A stretch of 64,000 nucleotides of DNA from Streptomyces diacarni (GCF_003323715.1 NZ_QOIN01000070.1:1-64000), one strand, 5' to 3'; counted from the first letter of the stretch, positions 18,121 through 27,264 are shown. Notes: a model not told the origin generated them from the letters alone. Made by a program: numbers and translations.

Positions 18121-18164
18121 CCCGTGCTCCCCGCGCGGGCCGCGGCCCGCGCGGGGAGCACGGG
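18121..18164. terminator. 44-nt perfect inverted repeat, bidirectional terminator
   Basis: The arm CCCGTGCTCCCCGCGCGGGC begins at 18121 and the sequence is perfectly self-complementary to 18164 (22-bp arms, folding with a minimal loop). It starts 3 nt after the stop of the small membrane-protein gene and faces the stop of the convergent membrane protein at 18196. Confidence 0.85.
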
Positions 18165-18195
18165 ATCGCGGGCGCGCCGGCGTCGCCCGGCCCCC

Positions 18196-19179
18196 TCACC
18201 CGCCGCGCGGGCCCGCTCCGCCGGCTGGGCCCCACGAGTCGGAGTCGCGGCCTCCGGAGCCGGAGTCGGGTCCGTCGGGGCCGGAGTCGCGGCCGGAGCC
18301 GGCGGAATCGGGCGCATCGCGGTCGGGGTCGCGGTCGCCGGTTCCCGGACCGCCGCGTGCGGGGCTGCCGAAGTCCGGGCCCGCGTAGTCAGGGCCGGCG
18401 AAGTCGGGGCTGCCGAAGTCGAAACTTCCGTAATCGAAAGACCCGTAGTCGGGACTGTGATGACCGGACCGCCTCGCGGACGTCTCACACTCCTCGGAGG
18501 CCTCCTGCTCCGCGGATACCTCCCGCTTCGCGTCGGGCAGCCGATCGCGCAGGTACGGCAGTACCGCGCGCTCCAGCAGAGCGGCGCGCCACGCCGTTCT
18601 AGCGTTCCCCTCCGCACGCCGCTCCTCCGCGAGGCCCGGTGCACCGCCGGGCCCGGACGCGGGGCCCGATCTGGAGTGGCGGCGCGCTGTGACGACGAGC
18701 CTGCCCAGCCCCAGGGCGCCCGTCACCGCGGCGACCCCGGCCCCCGACCACCCCGTCACCACGAGCGAGGCACCGACATCCCGCTGAGCGCGTACCAGCA
18801 TCAGCCCGTATCCGAGCACCAGAAAGATGACGGCCGCGGCGGCGGCGACCAGGGGCACCAGTACGGCGAGCGCCGCGAACAACCCGCCGCCGCGGATCCG
18901 GTGCACCCTCCTCGGAGAGGCTGCCGCCCGGCCGCGGGCGATACGGTCGTCGCGTATCCGGCACAGCGCGCGGTACTCCGCCGCCGCCCCACCCGCCAGC
19001 TCTTCGGCGGACGCGTGCGCCCAGTCCCTCAGACGCTCCGCGGTGCCGGCCGGCGCTCCCCGCAGCTCTCGCCGGAAGGCCTCCGAGCGCAGGGCTTCGT
19101 CCACCACCTGCGCGAACTCCCTGCCGGTTTCCGTCTGGAGGCGGGGGACGGCCCCACTCCCGGGCGGCGAAGCTCCCAT
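18196..19179 (-). CDS. membrane protein with a repetitive Asp/Tyr/Phe/Gly C-terminal tail
   Basis: 327 aa. A soluble N-terminal helical domain (about 1-100, REFAQVVDEALRSEAFRRELRG) precedes two membrane helices (about 101-123 and 140-160), a basic helical segment, and from about residue 245 a low-complexity tail made of DYGSFDYGS / PDFAGPDYAGPDFGSP repeats, then Asp/Gly/Ser-rich sequence. ATG 19177-19179 has a strong GGAGGAAG. It is divergent from the blaI-type gene, with an inverted repeat between them, so is probably BlaI-controlled. Not recognised beyond this. Confidence 0.75.
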   Translation of the reverse strand: MGASPPGSGAVPRLQTETGREFAQVVDEALRSEAFRRELRGAPAGTAERLRDWAHASAEELAGGAAAEYRALCRIRDDRIARGRAAASPRRVHRIRGGGLFAALAVLVPLVAAAAAVIFLVLGYGLMLVRAQRDVGASLVVTGWSGAGVAAVTGALGLGRLVVTARRHSRSGPASGPGGAPGLAEERRAEGNARTAWRAALLERAVLPYLRDRLPDAKREVSAEQEASEECETSARRSGHHSPDYGSFDYGSFDFGSPDFAGPDYAGPDFGSPARGGPGTGDRDPDRDAPDSAGSGRDSGPDGPDSGSGGRDSDSWGPAGGAGPRGG

Positions 19180-19234
19180 TACTCTTCCTCCCAGACACCC
19201 GGCGGGCTGCCAACAGCCCGGCGGGACGCGAAAA

Positions 19235-19250
19235 TCTACAAGACTGTAGA
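19235..19250. promoter_or_regulatory. BlaI-type operator
   Basis: TCTACA-AGAC-TGTAGA is a perfect 6+6 inverted repeat with a 4-nt spacer. It carries the TACA/TGTA half-sites bound by BlaI/MecI-family repressors. It lies in the 174-bp region between the membrane-protein gene and the blaI-type gene, in a local AT-rich pocket. Confidence 0.75.
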
Positions 19251-19353
19251 AGATACTCAAACGAGCGGCGCGGCGACCACACATCCCGAGCGCACGGGGC
19301 CGGTCGCACGGTGGCCGGCCGACGCGCGGCGCCGGCCGGCGGAGGGAGGAGAT

Positions 19354-19887
19354 GTGGGCGAGACAGCGCACGAGCGGGGACGCCGACGCGGACAAGGCGA
19401 GCTGGAAGCCACGGTGCTGACCGCTCTGCACGCCGCGCCGGGGCCCGTCACCGCCGCCTGGGTGAGGGAACAGCTCGGCGGCGGCCTCGCCTACACGACC
19501 GTCGTCACCATCCTCACGCGCCTGCTCGCCAAACGGGCCGTCACCCGCGAGAAGTCCGGCCGCTCCTTCGTCTGGACGCCCGCGGCGGACGCGGCGGGGC
19601 TGGCCGCTCACCGGATGCGGCAGGTGCTCGACAGCGAGAGCGACCGGGGCACCGTGCTGACCCGCTTCGTCACAGGGCTGACCGACGACGACGAGCAACT
19701 GCTGCGCTCGCTGCTGACGCAAACCGGCGACGAGGGTCACGAAGGCGGGCACGAGACCGGACGTGACAGCGGGCACGACCGCGCCCCGCACCCGGCCAGC
19801 GGCACCCGCAGCGGCACCGGCACCGGCACCGGCACCGGCACCCGCACCGAGGCGCCGGACAGCGACGCGGAGGGGAAGAGCGACTGA
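19354..19887 (+). CDS. BlaI/MecI/CopY-family repressor
   Basis: 177 aa. Winged-helix domain at residues 10-125: GELEATVLTALHAAPGPVTAAWV, LAYTTVVTILTRLLAKRAVTREKSGRSFVW (the recognition helix is TTVVTILTRL), then the dimerisation helices. The C-terminus is a low-complexity His/Gly/Thr tail including a GT repeat encoded by GGCACC hexamers. GTG 19354 follows GGAGGGAGGAG; the ATG at 19352 is out of frame. 3 nt separate it from the M56 peptidase gene: the standard repressor-protease signalling pair, in which the protease relieves repression. Confidence 0.9.
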   Translation: MGETAHERGRRRGQGELEATVLTALHAAPGPVTAAWVREQLGGGLAYTTVVTILTRLLAKRAVTREKSGRSFVWTPAADAAGLAAHRMRQVLDSESDRGTVLTRFVTGLTDDDEQLLRSLLTQTGDEGHEGGHETGRDSGHDRAPHPASGTRSGTGTGTGTGTRTEAPDSDAEGKSD

Positions 19888-19890
19888 GCC

Positions 19891-20841
19891 GTGGGGTTCT
19901 TCGTCCTCCTTCCTCTCGTCCTGCCCCTGACGTCCTGGCCGGTGGCCCGGCTCGCCGAGCGGCGTCTGCACCCCAGGGCCACGACGCGCCTGCTGGTCGC
20001 GGCCGGCGTCGTCCTGGCCGCGTGCAGCACCCTGTGCCTGGGGCTGCTGGTCGTCGTCGGCACCGCCCAGTTGCCCGGCAATCCGCTGCCCGACGCGTGG
20101 TCTCATCCGGAAGTACGCGCGGCCGTCCCCTACGACGAGATCCTGGGGAAGGCGGCCATCCCGGCGCTCCTCGCCCTCGTCGGCGCGGGCTGTGTCACCG
20201 TGGCGCGCCACCTCCGCGTCCGGCGGCGTGTTCGACGCGCGCTCGACGGCTTGCCGCCCTCCCCCGTCGCCGTACTGCCCGACAGCGTCCCCTACGCTTT
20301 CGCTCTGCCGGGAAACCGGCGTACGCGCGCACGGGTCGTGGTCACCAGGTCCCTGCTCGGCGCGCTCGAACCGGCCGAACGGCGCGCGCTCTTCGCGCAC
20401 GAGCGCGCACACCTGACAGCCCGCCACCCCCTGCTGCTGCTCCTCGCCGAACTCGCGGCCGTCGCCAACCCCTTCCTGCGGCCCCTGCGCACGGCCGTCA
20501 CCTTCGGGGTGGAGCGGTGGGCCGACGAGGAGGCCGCCCGGATCGTCGGTGACCGCCGGCTGACCGCCCGCGCGGTCGGCAAGGCGGCTCTCCTCGCGCG
20601 CGACGGTCCGCCGCGGACCCTTCCCGCGCTCGCGGGCACGGGGCAGGTCCCCCGGCGCGTGCAGGCGCTGCTCGACCCGGCACCGACCGCGCGGCTCTGG
20701 CTCCCGCCGACCACCGCCCCCGGGCTCGTCGCGGGGCTCGCCGCGTGGCTCGCCGCCGTCGGCGCCGCCGTCTCGGCCCTCTCCTCGGCCAACGCCGCCG
20801 TGGCCCTCGTCGTCATCCTCCACGCGGCCACCCCGCTGTGA
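19891..20841 (+). CDS. M56-family membrane metallopeptidase (BlaR1/HtpX-like)
   Basis: 316 aa. Membrane helices near 3-15, 33-58 and 85-105 flank a cytoplasmic zinc-protease domain with HEXXH in LFAHERAHLTARHP and the third ligand region VERWADEEAARI. The last two helices are at about 268-315. Only a short extracytoplasmic loop is present and there is no penicillin-binding sensor domain, unlike BlaR1, so the inducing signal is unknown. GTG 19891 begins 3 nt after the blaI-type stop (translational coupling). Confidence 0.88.
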   Translation: MGFFVLLPLVLPLTSWPVARLAERRLHPRATTRLLVAAGVVLAACSTLCLGLLVVVGTAQLPGNPLPDAWSHPEVRAAVPYDEILGKAAIPALLALVGAGCVTVARHLRVRRRVRRALDGLPPSPVAVLPDSVPYAFALPGNRRTRARVVVTRSLLGALEPAERRALFAHERAHLTARHPLLLLLAELAAVANPFLRPLRTAVTFGVERWADEEAARIVGDRRLTARAVGKAALLARDGPPRTLPALAGTGQVPRRVQALLDPAPTARLWLPPTTAPGLVAGLAAWLAAVGAAVSALSSANAAVALVVILHAATPL

Positions 20842-20948
20842 GCCGGCGCCGGCCGAGTGGCCGGCCAGTCGGCCCCCGGCCTGCGCCGTGAGATCCGCGG
20901 CGGCCCTCGGCTTCGAGGCCCGTCTTGGCCGACGGCCGGTTGGTGCGG

Positions 20949-21179
20949 TCAGGCGTCGCTGGTGTCGGCCGGTGCCGCCTCGCCGAGCATGGCGAGGGTC
21001 AGCACGTTGCCGGAGATGCCCCAGCCGCCGTCGGCGACCTCTTCGACCAGCACCATGGTGTTGTCGCGGGCGCGCTCACCGTAGAGCTCGACGTACAGCT
21101 CGGTGGTACGGGTGACGATCTCCTCCTTCTGCCGCGGGGTGAGGGTCTTCTCGGGGACCTTGAAATTCGCGAAAGGCAT
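20949..21179 (-). CDS. 4-oxalocrotonate-tautomerase-family protein
   Basis: 76 aa. The mature N-terminal proline that acts as catalytic base follows the initiator Met (MPFANFKVPEKTL). Next come the helix TPRQKEEIVTRTTELYVELYG and the strand NTMVLVEEVADGGWGISG. Length fits the 4-OT monomer. Substrate unknown. It is followed on the same strand by a gene remnant and an SDR, suggesting a small redox/tautomerase set. Confidence 0.85.
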   Translation of the reverse strand: MPFANFKVPEKTLTPRQKEEIVTRTTELYVELYGERARDNTMVLVEEVADGGWGISGNVLTLAMLGEAAPADTSDA

Positions 21180-21208
21180 GGCTGGTCGTTCCTTTTCTCG
21201 GTGGGGCG

Positions 21209-21340
21209 TTACAGGGAGCTGCCTGCGGTGAGCAGGCTGCCCAGTCCGACGCGGCGGAAGAAGTCGGCGCGGAAGCGGTCGGCGACCGCGGAGACGACTT
21301 CGCCGCCGCCCTGGCTGGGGTCTGTGTGGGTACGCGGGGG
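21209..21340 (-). pseudogene. C-terminal remnant of an unrecognised gene
   Basis: Between the SDR and tautomerase genes a minus-strand frame reads SQGGGEVVSAVADRF..FFRRVGLGSLLTAGSSL and stops at 21209-21211. It looks like a true protein C-terminus with natural codon use, but has no start or upstream domain before the SDR stop at 21386. It is probably what is left of a gene deleted from a tautomerase-oxidoreductase operon. Confidence 0.35.
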
Positions 21341-21385
21341 GCAGCGTGCCTCTCTCCCCCCGCGACCAGACGACGCGGAGTCGGT

Positions 21386-22168
21386 TCAGACGATTCCGCC
21401 GTTGGCGCGGACGACCTGTCCGTTGATCCAGTGGCCGGCCGGTGCGGCCAGGAACGCCACGACCTCGGCGATGTCGGCCGGGGTACCGAGGCGCTCCAGC
21501 GGAGGCTGGGCGGCCAGGCGGGCGATGGTCTCCTCGTCCTTGCCGTCCAGGAACAGGTCGGTGGCCGTGGGGCCGGGCGCGACGGCGTTGGCGGTGACGT
21601 CCCGGCCCCGCAGCTCCCGTGCCAGGATCAGCGTCAGCGCCTCGACCGCTCCCTTGCCGGCGGCGTACGCGCCGTAGCCCGGGAAGGCGAGCCCCACCAC
21701 GGACGTGGAGAACGTCACGATCGCGCCGCCTGGACGCACCCGACGGGCGGCCTGCTGGACGACGACGAACGTGCCGCGGACGTTGGTGCGGTGCAGGTCG
21801 TCCAGGGCGGCCAGGTCCAGTTCGGCGATCGATGCCAGGTGCATCCGCCCGGCCGCGTGGACGACGACGTCGACCCCGCCGAACTCTGCTTCGGCCCTCT
21901 CGAACAGGGCCGCGACCGCGTGTTCGTCGGCGACGTCGGCGCGTACCGCGAGCGCCCGGCCGCCACCGGTGACGGCCTCCTCCACAGCTGCCTCCGCCTC
22001 GTCCCGGTTGCCGGCGTAGCCGACCACGACGGCGTACCCGTCAGCGGCCATCCTGCCGACGGTCCTGCGGCCGATGCCGCGCGAGCCGCCGGTGACGATC
22101 GCGACACGGGGTGAGGGGGAGGGCTGTGCCGAGGCGACGGCCCCGTCGAGGGCAGTGGGGACAGGCAT
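21386..22168 (-). CDS. SDR-family NAD(P)-dependent oxidoreductase
   Basis: 260 aa classical short-chain dehydrogenase: cofactor motif VTGGSRGIGR (TGxxxGxG), HAAGRMH in place of NNAG, catalytic Ser in FSTSVVG, YxxxK in YGAYAAGKGAVEAL, and APGPTATDLF. The last residues GHWINGQVVRANGGIV are typical. An N-terminal extension of about 19 residues precedes the fold. ATG 22168 has AGGAG. Divergent from an XRE-type regulator (22327) that commonly controls such SDRs. Confidence 0.92.
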   Translation of the reverse strand: MPVPTALDGAVASAQPSPSPRVAIVTGGSRGIGRRTVGRMAADGYAVVVGYAGNRDEAEAAVEEAVTGGGRALAVRADVADEHAVAALFERAEAEFGGVDVVVHAAGRMHLASIAELDLAALDDLHRTNVRGTFVVVQQAARRVRPGGAIVTFSTSVVGLAFPGYGAYAAGKGAVEALTLILARELRGRDVTANAVAPGPTATDLFLDGKDEETIARLAAQPPLERLGTPADIAEVVAFLAAPAGHWINGQVVRANGGIV

Positions 22169-22326
22169 AGCTGACTCCTGTGAGGGATGGGGGTGGGGCC
22201 GCGGCGTTGCCGTTGCCCTGCTGCGTCCTCCACGATCGGCCGCTCCCCCGTCCCCAGCCAGGGCGGCGTTTACCCAGGGGATGCCACCCCCTGGCTGGGC
22301 TGCGGCACACGAGCGACCATGGACGG

Positions 22327-23232
22327 GTGAACCTTCCAGAACTCGGCGCCTTCCTCAGGACACGCCGCGACCGCGTCCGTCCCGCCGAAGTCGGTCTCCC
22401 CCAAGGCCCGCGCCGGCGCGTCCCCGGGCTGCGCCGCGAGGAAGTCGCCCAGCTGGCGGGGCTGTCAGCCGACTACTACACCGAGCTGGAACGCGGCAGC
22501 ACGAAGAACGGGGCGCAGCCGTCGGCCCAGACCCTGGCCGCGCTCGCCCGAGCTCTGCGCCTGAACGGCGACGAGCGCGACCACCTGTTCCACCTGGCCG
22601 AACGGCCGGTCCCCCCGTCCGTACACGGACCCTCGGCACATGTGCAGCCCGCGCTCCTCGGGCTCCTGGACCGGCTGTCCCGCACGCCCGCGCGCGTCAT
22701 CACCGACCTGCACGAAACCCTGGTGGAGAACGACCTGGCCTTGGCCCTGCTCGGCAAGTCCCCGGCACACCGCGGCCGCTCGGCGAGCTTCGTGTACCGC
22801 TGGTTCACCGACCCGCGGGCCCGTGAGATCTACCCGCCCGAGGACCACCCGCGGCACTCCCGGGTGTTCGTGGCCGACCTCCAGGCAGCGGCCGCCCGGC
22901 GTGGCCGGGACGCGGAGGTCACGCGGATGGTCGCCGTGCTACGCCGCCGCAGCCAGGAGTTCGCAGCTCTCTGGAACACTCACGACGTCGCGGTGCGCCG
23001 CATGGACCACAAGAGGATCGTCCACCCCATGCTCGGCGTCATCGCACTCGACTGCTACAACCTCCTCAGCGAGGACGGACGCCAACGCCTGCTGTGGTTC
23101 ACCGCTGCGCCCGGAAGCCCGGGCGCCGAGCAGCTGGAACTGCTGTCCGTCGTGGGAACCCAGGAGCTGAGCGTCACGGAGGACGTGGCACCGGAGAGGT
23201 TGTCCGCCGCGGAATCCGGGACGCGGCGCTGA
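22327..23232 (+). CDS. XRE/MmyB-type helix-turn-helix regulator
   Basis: 301 aa. N-terminal HTH (LGAFLRTRRDRV; RRVPGLRREEVAQLAGLSADYYTELERG, residues 6-58) followed by the MmyB-like ligand-binding domain (VITDLHETLVENDLALALLG; FVYRWFTDPRAREIYPPEDH; QEFAALWNTHDVAVRR; HPMLGVIALDCYNLLSEDGRQRLLWFTAAPG). Family members bind fatty-acid-like ligands and regulate an adjacent SDR, here at 22168 in the divergent direction. Start GTG 22327; a nearby ATG at 22319 runs into a stop. Confidence 0.88.
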   Translation: MNLPELGAFLRTRRDRVRPAEVGLPQGPRRRVPGLRREEVAQLAGLSADYYTELERGSTKNGAQPSAQTLAALARALRLNGDERDHLFHLAERPVPPSVHGPSAHVQPALLGLLDRLSRTPARVITDLHETLVENDLALALLGKSPAHRGRSASFVYRWFTDPRAREIYPPEDHPRHSRVFVADLQAAAARRGRDAEVTRMVAVLRRRSQEFAALWNTHDVAVRRMDHKRIVHPMLGVIALDCYNLLSEDGRQRLLWFTAAPGSPGAEQLELLSVVGTQELSVTEDVAPERLSAAESGTRR

Positions 23233-23414
23233 CCCGCGTGTCCCCCGGCGAGGACGTCATCGCTCCGCTGCCTCGGGGCTGGTGTCCGAGCCAGGGCACT
23301 GGAGCCGAGCCGGACGGACGTGTGCACCGACGCGTCCGTCGGCAGGGCCTCTCGTTAGGGTGATCCGCTGGGCCGGTGCGGCCGTACGGCGCGGAGGGGA
23401 AGCGAGGGTGACGC

Positions 23415-25208
23415 GTGGGAGCAGCTGACACGCCGACGATACGGGTGCCCGTGGGGCGGGACGCCGAGCGCTGGACCAGCCGGAGCACCGAGCGGCGGGT
23501 ACTTCTCGTGGTGCACAACGTCACCTCGGCGGGCCGGCTGCTGGACGTGCTGCCGCTGTTCCACGACGACTTCCGGCTGCAGTTGCTGGTCACCTCGACG
23601 GAGTCCTCCGCCTACCAGGCAGGTACCCGTGAACTGTTCGCCGAGCTGGGCCTGCCCGTGCTGCCCTGGAGTCAGGCGTTGACAACCCCGGTGGATTTGG
23701 CCGTCTCCTCCAGTTTCGGTGGTCAGATCGAGTTGCTTCAGGGCAAGTTGGCCGTACTGTCACACGGTGTCGGATATACTAAAAAACTGGCGGTGCCGGG
23801 TGCCGGGTGCCGGGTGCCGGGTGCCGGGAGCCGGGAGCCGACGTTCGGGTTGTCCCGGGAGTGGTTGCTCGCGGAGGGCGAGCCGTTCGTGGACGCTCTG
23901 GTGCTGTCCCACCCGGAACAGGTCGAGCGGCTGCGCCGGACGTGTCCGGAAGCGGCCCCGGCCGCCGTCCTCGCCGGAGACCCCTGCTTCGACCGCATGC
24001 TGGCCGGCCGCCCCTACCGGGACCGGTTCCGCCGCGCGCTGGGGGTGCGCGACGGACAGCGCCTTCTCGTGCTCAACTCCACGTGGAACCCCGAGGGGTT
24101 CTTCGGCAACGGCGGTGGCCAGGACCTGCTGCCCGACCTGCTGCCCCGTCTCGCGGCGGAACTGCCTGCCGACGAGTACCGGGTCGCCGCGGTGCTGCAC
24201 CCGAACATCTGGTACGGACACGGTCCGGGCCAGATCCGCGCCTGGCTGGACCGGGCGCGACGCGGCGGGCTCACTCTGATCGACCCCGTGCACGCGTGGC
24301 GGCAGGCGCTGCTGGCGGCGGACGTGGTGCTGGGGGACTTCGGCGCGGTCACCTACTACTCGGCCGCGCTCGGCGTGCCCGTGCTGCTGGCGTCCGCGAA
24401 CGACGACAGGCTGGACCCCGAGGCCCCGCTCGCGGAGTTCATACGGGAGGCTCCCCGGCTGGATCCGCGCCGTGAGCTGCCCGACCAGTTGGAGAAACTG
24501 CTGGCGGACCACAGGCCGTTCAGCGGTCCGGCCGAACACACCAGTTCGGCGCCCGGCGCCTCGGCCGCCGCGCTGCGCCGCCGCTTCTACACCCTGATGG
24601 AGCTGCCGGAGCCCGGCGCGCCCGCCCTGCTGGAGCCGCTGCCACTGCCACCGTACGCGCCGCCCCACCGCACGGCGCCCCTGCACGTGCGCACGCGGGT
24701 CGAGGGGCGCGACGTGCACCTCGAACGTTCGACGGACCAGCCGTACCACGCCCACACTTTCGGCGAGACGCATCTGGCCGTCCACGAGGACACCCGGGAC
24801 CCGGGTGACCTGGAGGTGGCCGACGTGATCGTGCGGGAAGGCGGAGCCGACGATCCCCGCCTGGGTGGTCCCGGCCGGTGGAGCGCGCAGGTGCTGCGCC
24901 GGCATCCGCACTGCGCGCTGGCCGGCTTCGTGACCGGGCCCGACTCGTGCACCGTGCGCACCAGGGAATGCGGTCTGCTCGACCTGTCCGCCGAGGACGG
25001 AGCGGACGCCGATCCGGCCGCGTACGCCTCGGCGCTGTACGCGTGGCTGGCGAGTGGCGGCTCACTGCCGCCCGACGGCACGACGCTGCGGGTGCGCACC
25101 GCCGCGCTGTCGCACCCGGTGCGGGTCAGACCGGCTACGGCGCGCCCTCGCAGCGCCGCCGCAGATCCGCCAGATACCGCAGGTGCGTCGTGGCCTTTTC
25201 CGGTGTGA
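23415..25208 (+). CDS. CDP-glycerol-glycerophosphotransferase-like protein with in-frame minisatellite
   Basis: 597 aa. Residues 28-390 have a glycosyltransferase-B-like layout: RRVLLVVHNVTSAGRLLDVLPLF; LAVLSHGVGYTKK; SHPEQVERL; LVLNSTWNPEGFFG; AVLHPNIWYGHGPGQI; ADVVLGDFGAVTYYSAALGVPVLLA. This resembles TagF/CDP-glycerol transferases and related Streptomyces proteins. The C-terminal 200 residues are unrecognised. A tandem 7-bp array encodes VPGAGCRVPGAGSRE at about residues 127-141. The 3' end overlaps the convergent ATPase gene by 74 bp. Confidence 0.75.
   Translation: MGAADTPTIRVPVGRDAERWTSRSTERRVLLVVHNVTSAGRLLDVLPLFHDDFRLQLLVTSTESSAYQAGTRELFAELGLPVLPWSQALTTPVDLAVSSSFGGQIELLQGKLAVLSHGVGYTKKLAVPGAGCRVPGAGSREPTFGLSREWLLAEGEPFVDALVLSHPEQVERLRRTCPEAAPAAVLAGDPCFDRMLAGRPYRDRFRRALGVRDGQRLLVLNSTWNPEGFFGNGGGQDLLPDLLPRLAAELPADEYRVAAVLHPNIWYGHGPGQIRAWLDRARRGGLTLIDPVHAWRQALLAADVVLGDFGAVTYYSAALGVPVLLASANDDRLDPEAPLAEFIREAPRLDPRRELPDQLEKLLADHRPFSGPAEHTSSAPGASAAALRRRFYTLMELPEPGAPALLEPLPLPPYAPPHRTAPLHVRTRVEGRDVHLERSTDQPYHAHTFGETHLAVHEDTRDPGDLEVADVIVREGGADDPRLGGPGRWSAQVLRRHPHCALAGFVTGPDSCTVRTRECGLLDLSAEDGADADPAAYASALYAWLASGGSLPPDGTTLRVRTAALSHPVRVRPATARPRSAAADPPDTAGASWPFPV
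23792..23840 (+). repeat. 7 tandem 7-bp units inside a CDS
   Basis: Five copies of GGTGCCG followed by two of GGAGCCG, directly joined. The unit is not a multiple of three, so gain or loss of one or two copies would shift the reading frame of the host gene. Confidence 0.95.
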
Positions 25209-27264
25209 GCAGCCGCTCGGCCTCGGCGATGGCCTCCAGCGCCCCGGCCTGGTCGCCCTCGTCGTGCAGCGTTTCCGCGAGGTCGGTGAGAGCGCGGGCG
25301 TGGTTGTAGGCCTCGCCTGCTTCCGCGAAGAAGTCCCGTGCGCTGACCAGCCGGGCGCGGGAGCGGGCGAACTCGCGCATGCCGCGCAGCGCCCTCCCCT
25401 GGTGGCGCGTGGCCAGGGCGAGCGCGCGGGGAACGTCTGCTGCGCCCTCCTGTCCCGGCGTGATGAGCCGGTAGAGGCGCTCGGCCTCGGTGAAGCACTC
25501 GAACGCCTCCTCCCACCGCCACGACGCCAGCCGCAGCAGGCCCCGCAGTTCCACCGCCGAGGCCTCGCCCCGCAGATGCCCCACGGCGCGCTCGCACGCG
25601 AGGGCCGCCTCGATCTCGCCGTCCGCCTCGTCGTGGTACCGCAGTTCGCCGAGGCAGTGGGCGAGTTGGAAGTGCAGCGCGCCGGTGATGCGGGAGCGCG
25701 GACTGTGCTGCTCCGCGCAGCCCGCGGCGAACCGGAGGGCGGGCAGCACGTCGTCGAAGTGCCCGGCCTTCAGCTGGAGCGGCCACAGCGCGCGGGCCAG
25801 TCGCAGCGCGGTATCGGTCTGTTGGTACTCCTGCGCCACGAAGACCGCCCTGAGCACGTTCGCGCGGTCGGCCAGCAGTGCCGTCATGCCGTCGGCCTCG
25901 TCGGCGTACGCGGTCCCCTCCGCGGGTGCCGGCTCGACACGCCAGCTCTGCGGCAGTGCCGCGTGGGCGCCGTGCAGCGCCCTGTTCAGCAGGCCCTGGA
26001 CCACGCGGGAGACCGCGGCCACGCACACCGGAACGGTCTCCTGCGAGCCCGCCGCGTCGGCCAGCGCGCGCCGCACCTCGGGCCTGAACCGGTAGCGGCC
26101 CTCCGCGGTGGGCTCCGCCAGCTGTGCCTCGGCGGCCTCGTCGAGCATGCGGGCCGCCTCGTCGGGCGCGACCTGCGCGGCCCAGCCGGCCAGTTGGGCG
26201 TCGATCTCCGGCCAGTCGCCCAGGCAGACCAGTCGGCACAGCCGGGCCGTCTCCGGGCGCAGGCGGCGCGACGCGGCGTGCACCAGCCCGCGTACAGGGT
26301 GTACGGAACGTTCCATGGTCTCCTCCGCGTCGTCGGGGAGGGGGGCTTCTTCGGTGAGCAGACGCGTCGCCGCGACCTTGAGTGCGTAGGCGTTGCCCGC
26401 GCAGTGGTCCAGCAACGCCGGCATGTGCCGCTTGGCCCGCGTCACCGGCTCCTGGCCCGCCACCCGCCGCAGCAGCTTCACCGCGTCCCGGTCCGTCAGC
26501 GGGGGTACGGCGACGCGTTCCGCCTCCAGCGCGAAGGCCGGGCCCGAGGAGACGACCAGCAGGAAGACCTCAGGCGTCGCGGGGATCAGTGCGCGGACCT
26601 GGGCCGCCGTGCAGGCGTGGTCGATCACCACCAGCGCCCGGCGTCCCGCCGTCAGGCTTCTGTAGAGCTCCTCTCGGGCCTCGCCTGTGGGCGGCATCCG
26701 GTCGGGCTCCACGCCCATGCGCTCCAGCAGGCGCCCCAGCACGGCGGCCGGTGCCACGCGGTGCTCCCCGGCGCCGTCGCGGAGGTCCACGTAGAACTGC
26801 CCGTCGGGGAACCGGTCGGCCTGGCCGGCTCCCCAGTGCAGGGCCACCGCGCTGGTGCCGATCCCCGGGGGCCCGTGCAGCAGCGCCACGCGCGGACGGC
26901 CTCCGGCGGCCCGCCTCGCCTCCCGCTGCAGCTGCCTGACCACGCTCTCGCGGTCGGTGAAGTGGCGCGTGGCGGGCGGCAGTCCCGCGCCAGGGCGCAG
27001 CTCGGCCGCGTCCCGCGGCAGGCTCCGCAGCAGCAGTGCCCACTCGTCCGCCTGCCGACGGTCCGCGCTCACCCGGATGTGCACGCGGCAGGCGAGGTCC
27101 TCGCGCTCCTCCTCGGTGTCCGGCAGCGGCGCTCCCCACCCCAGGGTGCGGCGCACCTGTGCGCCGGTCGACAGGAGCAGCCGTTTGCCCAACTCCCCGG
27201 CGGCGCCGTTTCCCACCGCGCCGAAGAACGCCGCGAGCGCCCCCACCGTGACGACCTCGAACAC
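25135..27264 (-). CDS. STAND-type NTPase with degenerate P-loop and TPR tail
   Basis: 709 aa. An N-terminal hydrophobic/Ala-Gly segment (1-30), an NB-ARC/STAND ATPase module (about 100-370) and C-terminal TPR-like helices (about 430-700). The Walker A position reads GPPGIGTS (131-138), with Thr137 where the catalytic Lys should be; the Walker B region is ALVVIDHA rather than four hydrophobics plus DD. Nucleotide hydrolysis may therefore be lost. GTG 27264 has GGGAGGG. It lies 91 bp behind the SARP gene on the same strand and probably forms a unit with it, like a split AfsR. Confidence 0.8.
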   Translation of the reverse strand: MFEVVTVGALAAFFGAVGNGAAGELGKRLLLSTGAQVRRTLGWGAPLPDTEEEREDLACRVHIRVSADRRQADEWALLLRSLPRDAAELRPGAGLPPATRHFTDRESVVRQLQREARRAAGGRPRVALLHGPPGIGTSAVALHWGAGQADRFPDGQFYVDLRDGAGEHRVAPAAVLGRLLERMGVEPDRMPPTGEAREELYRSLTAGRRALVVIDHACTAAQVRALIPATPEVFLLVVSSGPAFALEAERVAVPPLTDRDAVKLLRRVAGQEPVTRAKRHMPALLDHCAGNAYALKVAATRLLTEEAPLPDDAEETMERSVHPVRGLVHAASRRLRPETARLCRLVCLGDWPEIDAQLAGWAAQVAPDEAARMLDEAAEAQLAEPTAEGRYRFRPEVRRALADAAGSQETVPVCVAAVSRVVQGLLNRALHGAHAALPQSWRVEPAPAEGTAYADEADGMTALLADRANVLRAVFVAQEYQQTDTALRLARALWPLQLKAGHFDDVLPALRFAAGCAEQHSPRSRITGALHFQLAHCLGELRYHDEADGEIEAALACERAVGHLRGEASAVELRGLLRLASWRWEEAFECFTEAERLYRLITPGQEGAADVPRALALATRHQGRALRGMREFARSRARLVSARDFFAEAGEAYNHARALTDLAETLHDEGDQAGALEAIAEAERLLTPEKATTHLRYLADLRRRCEGAP

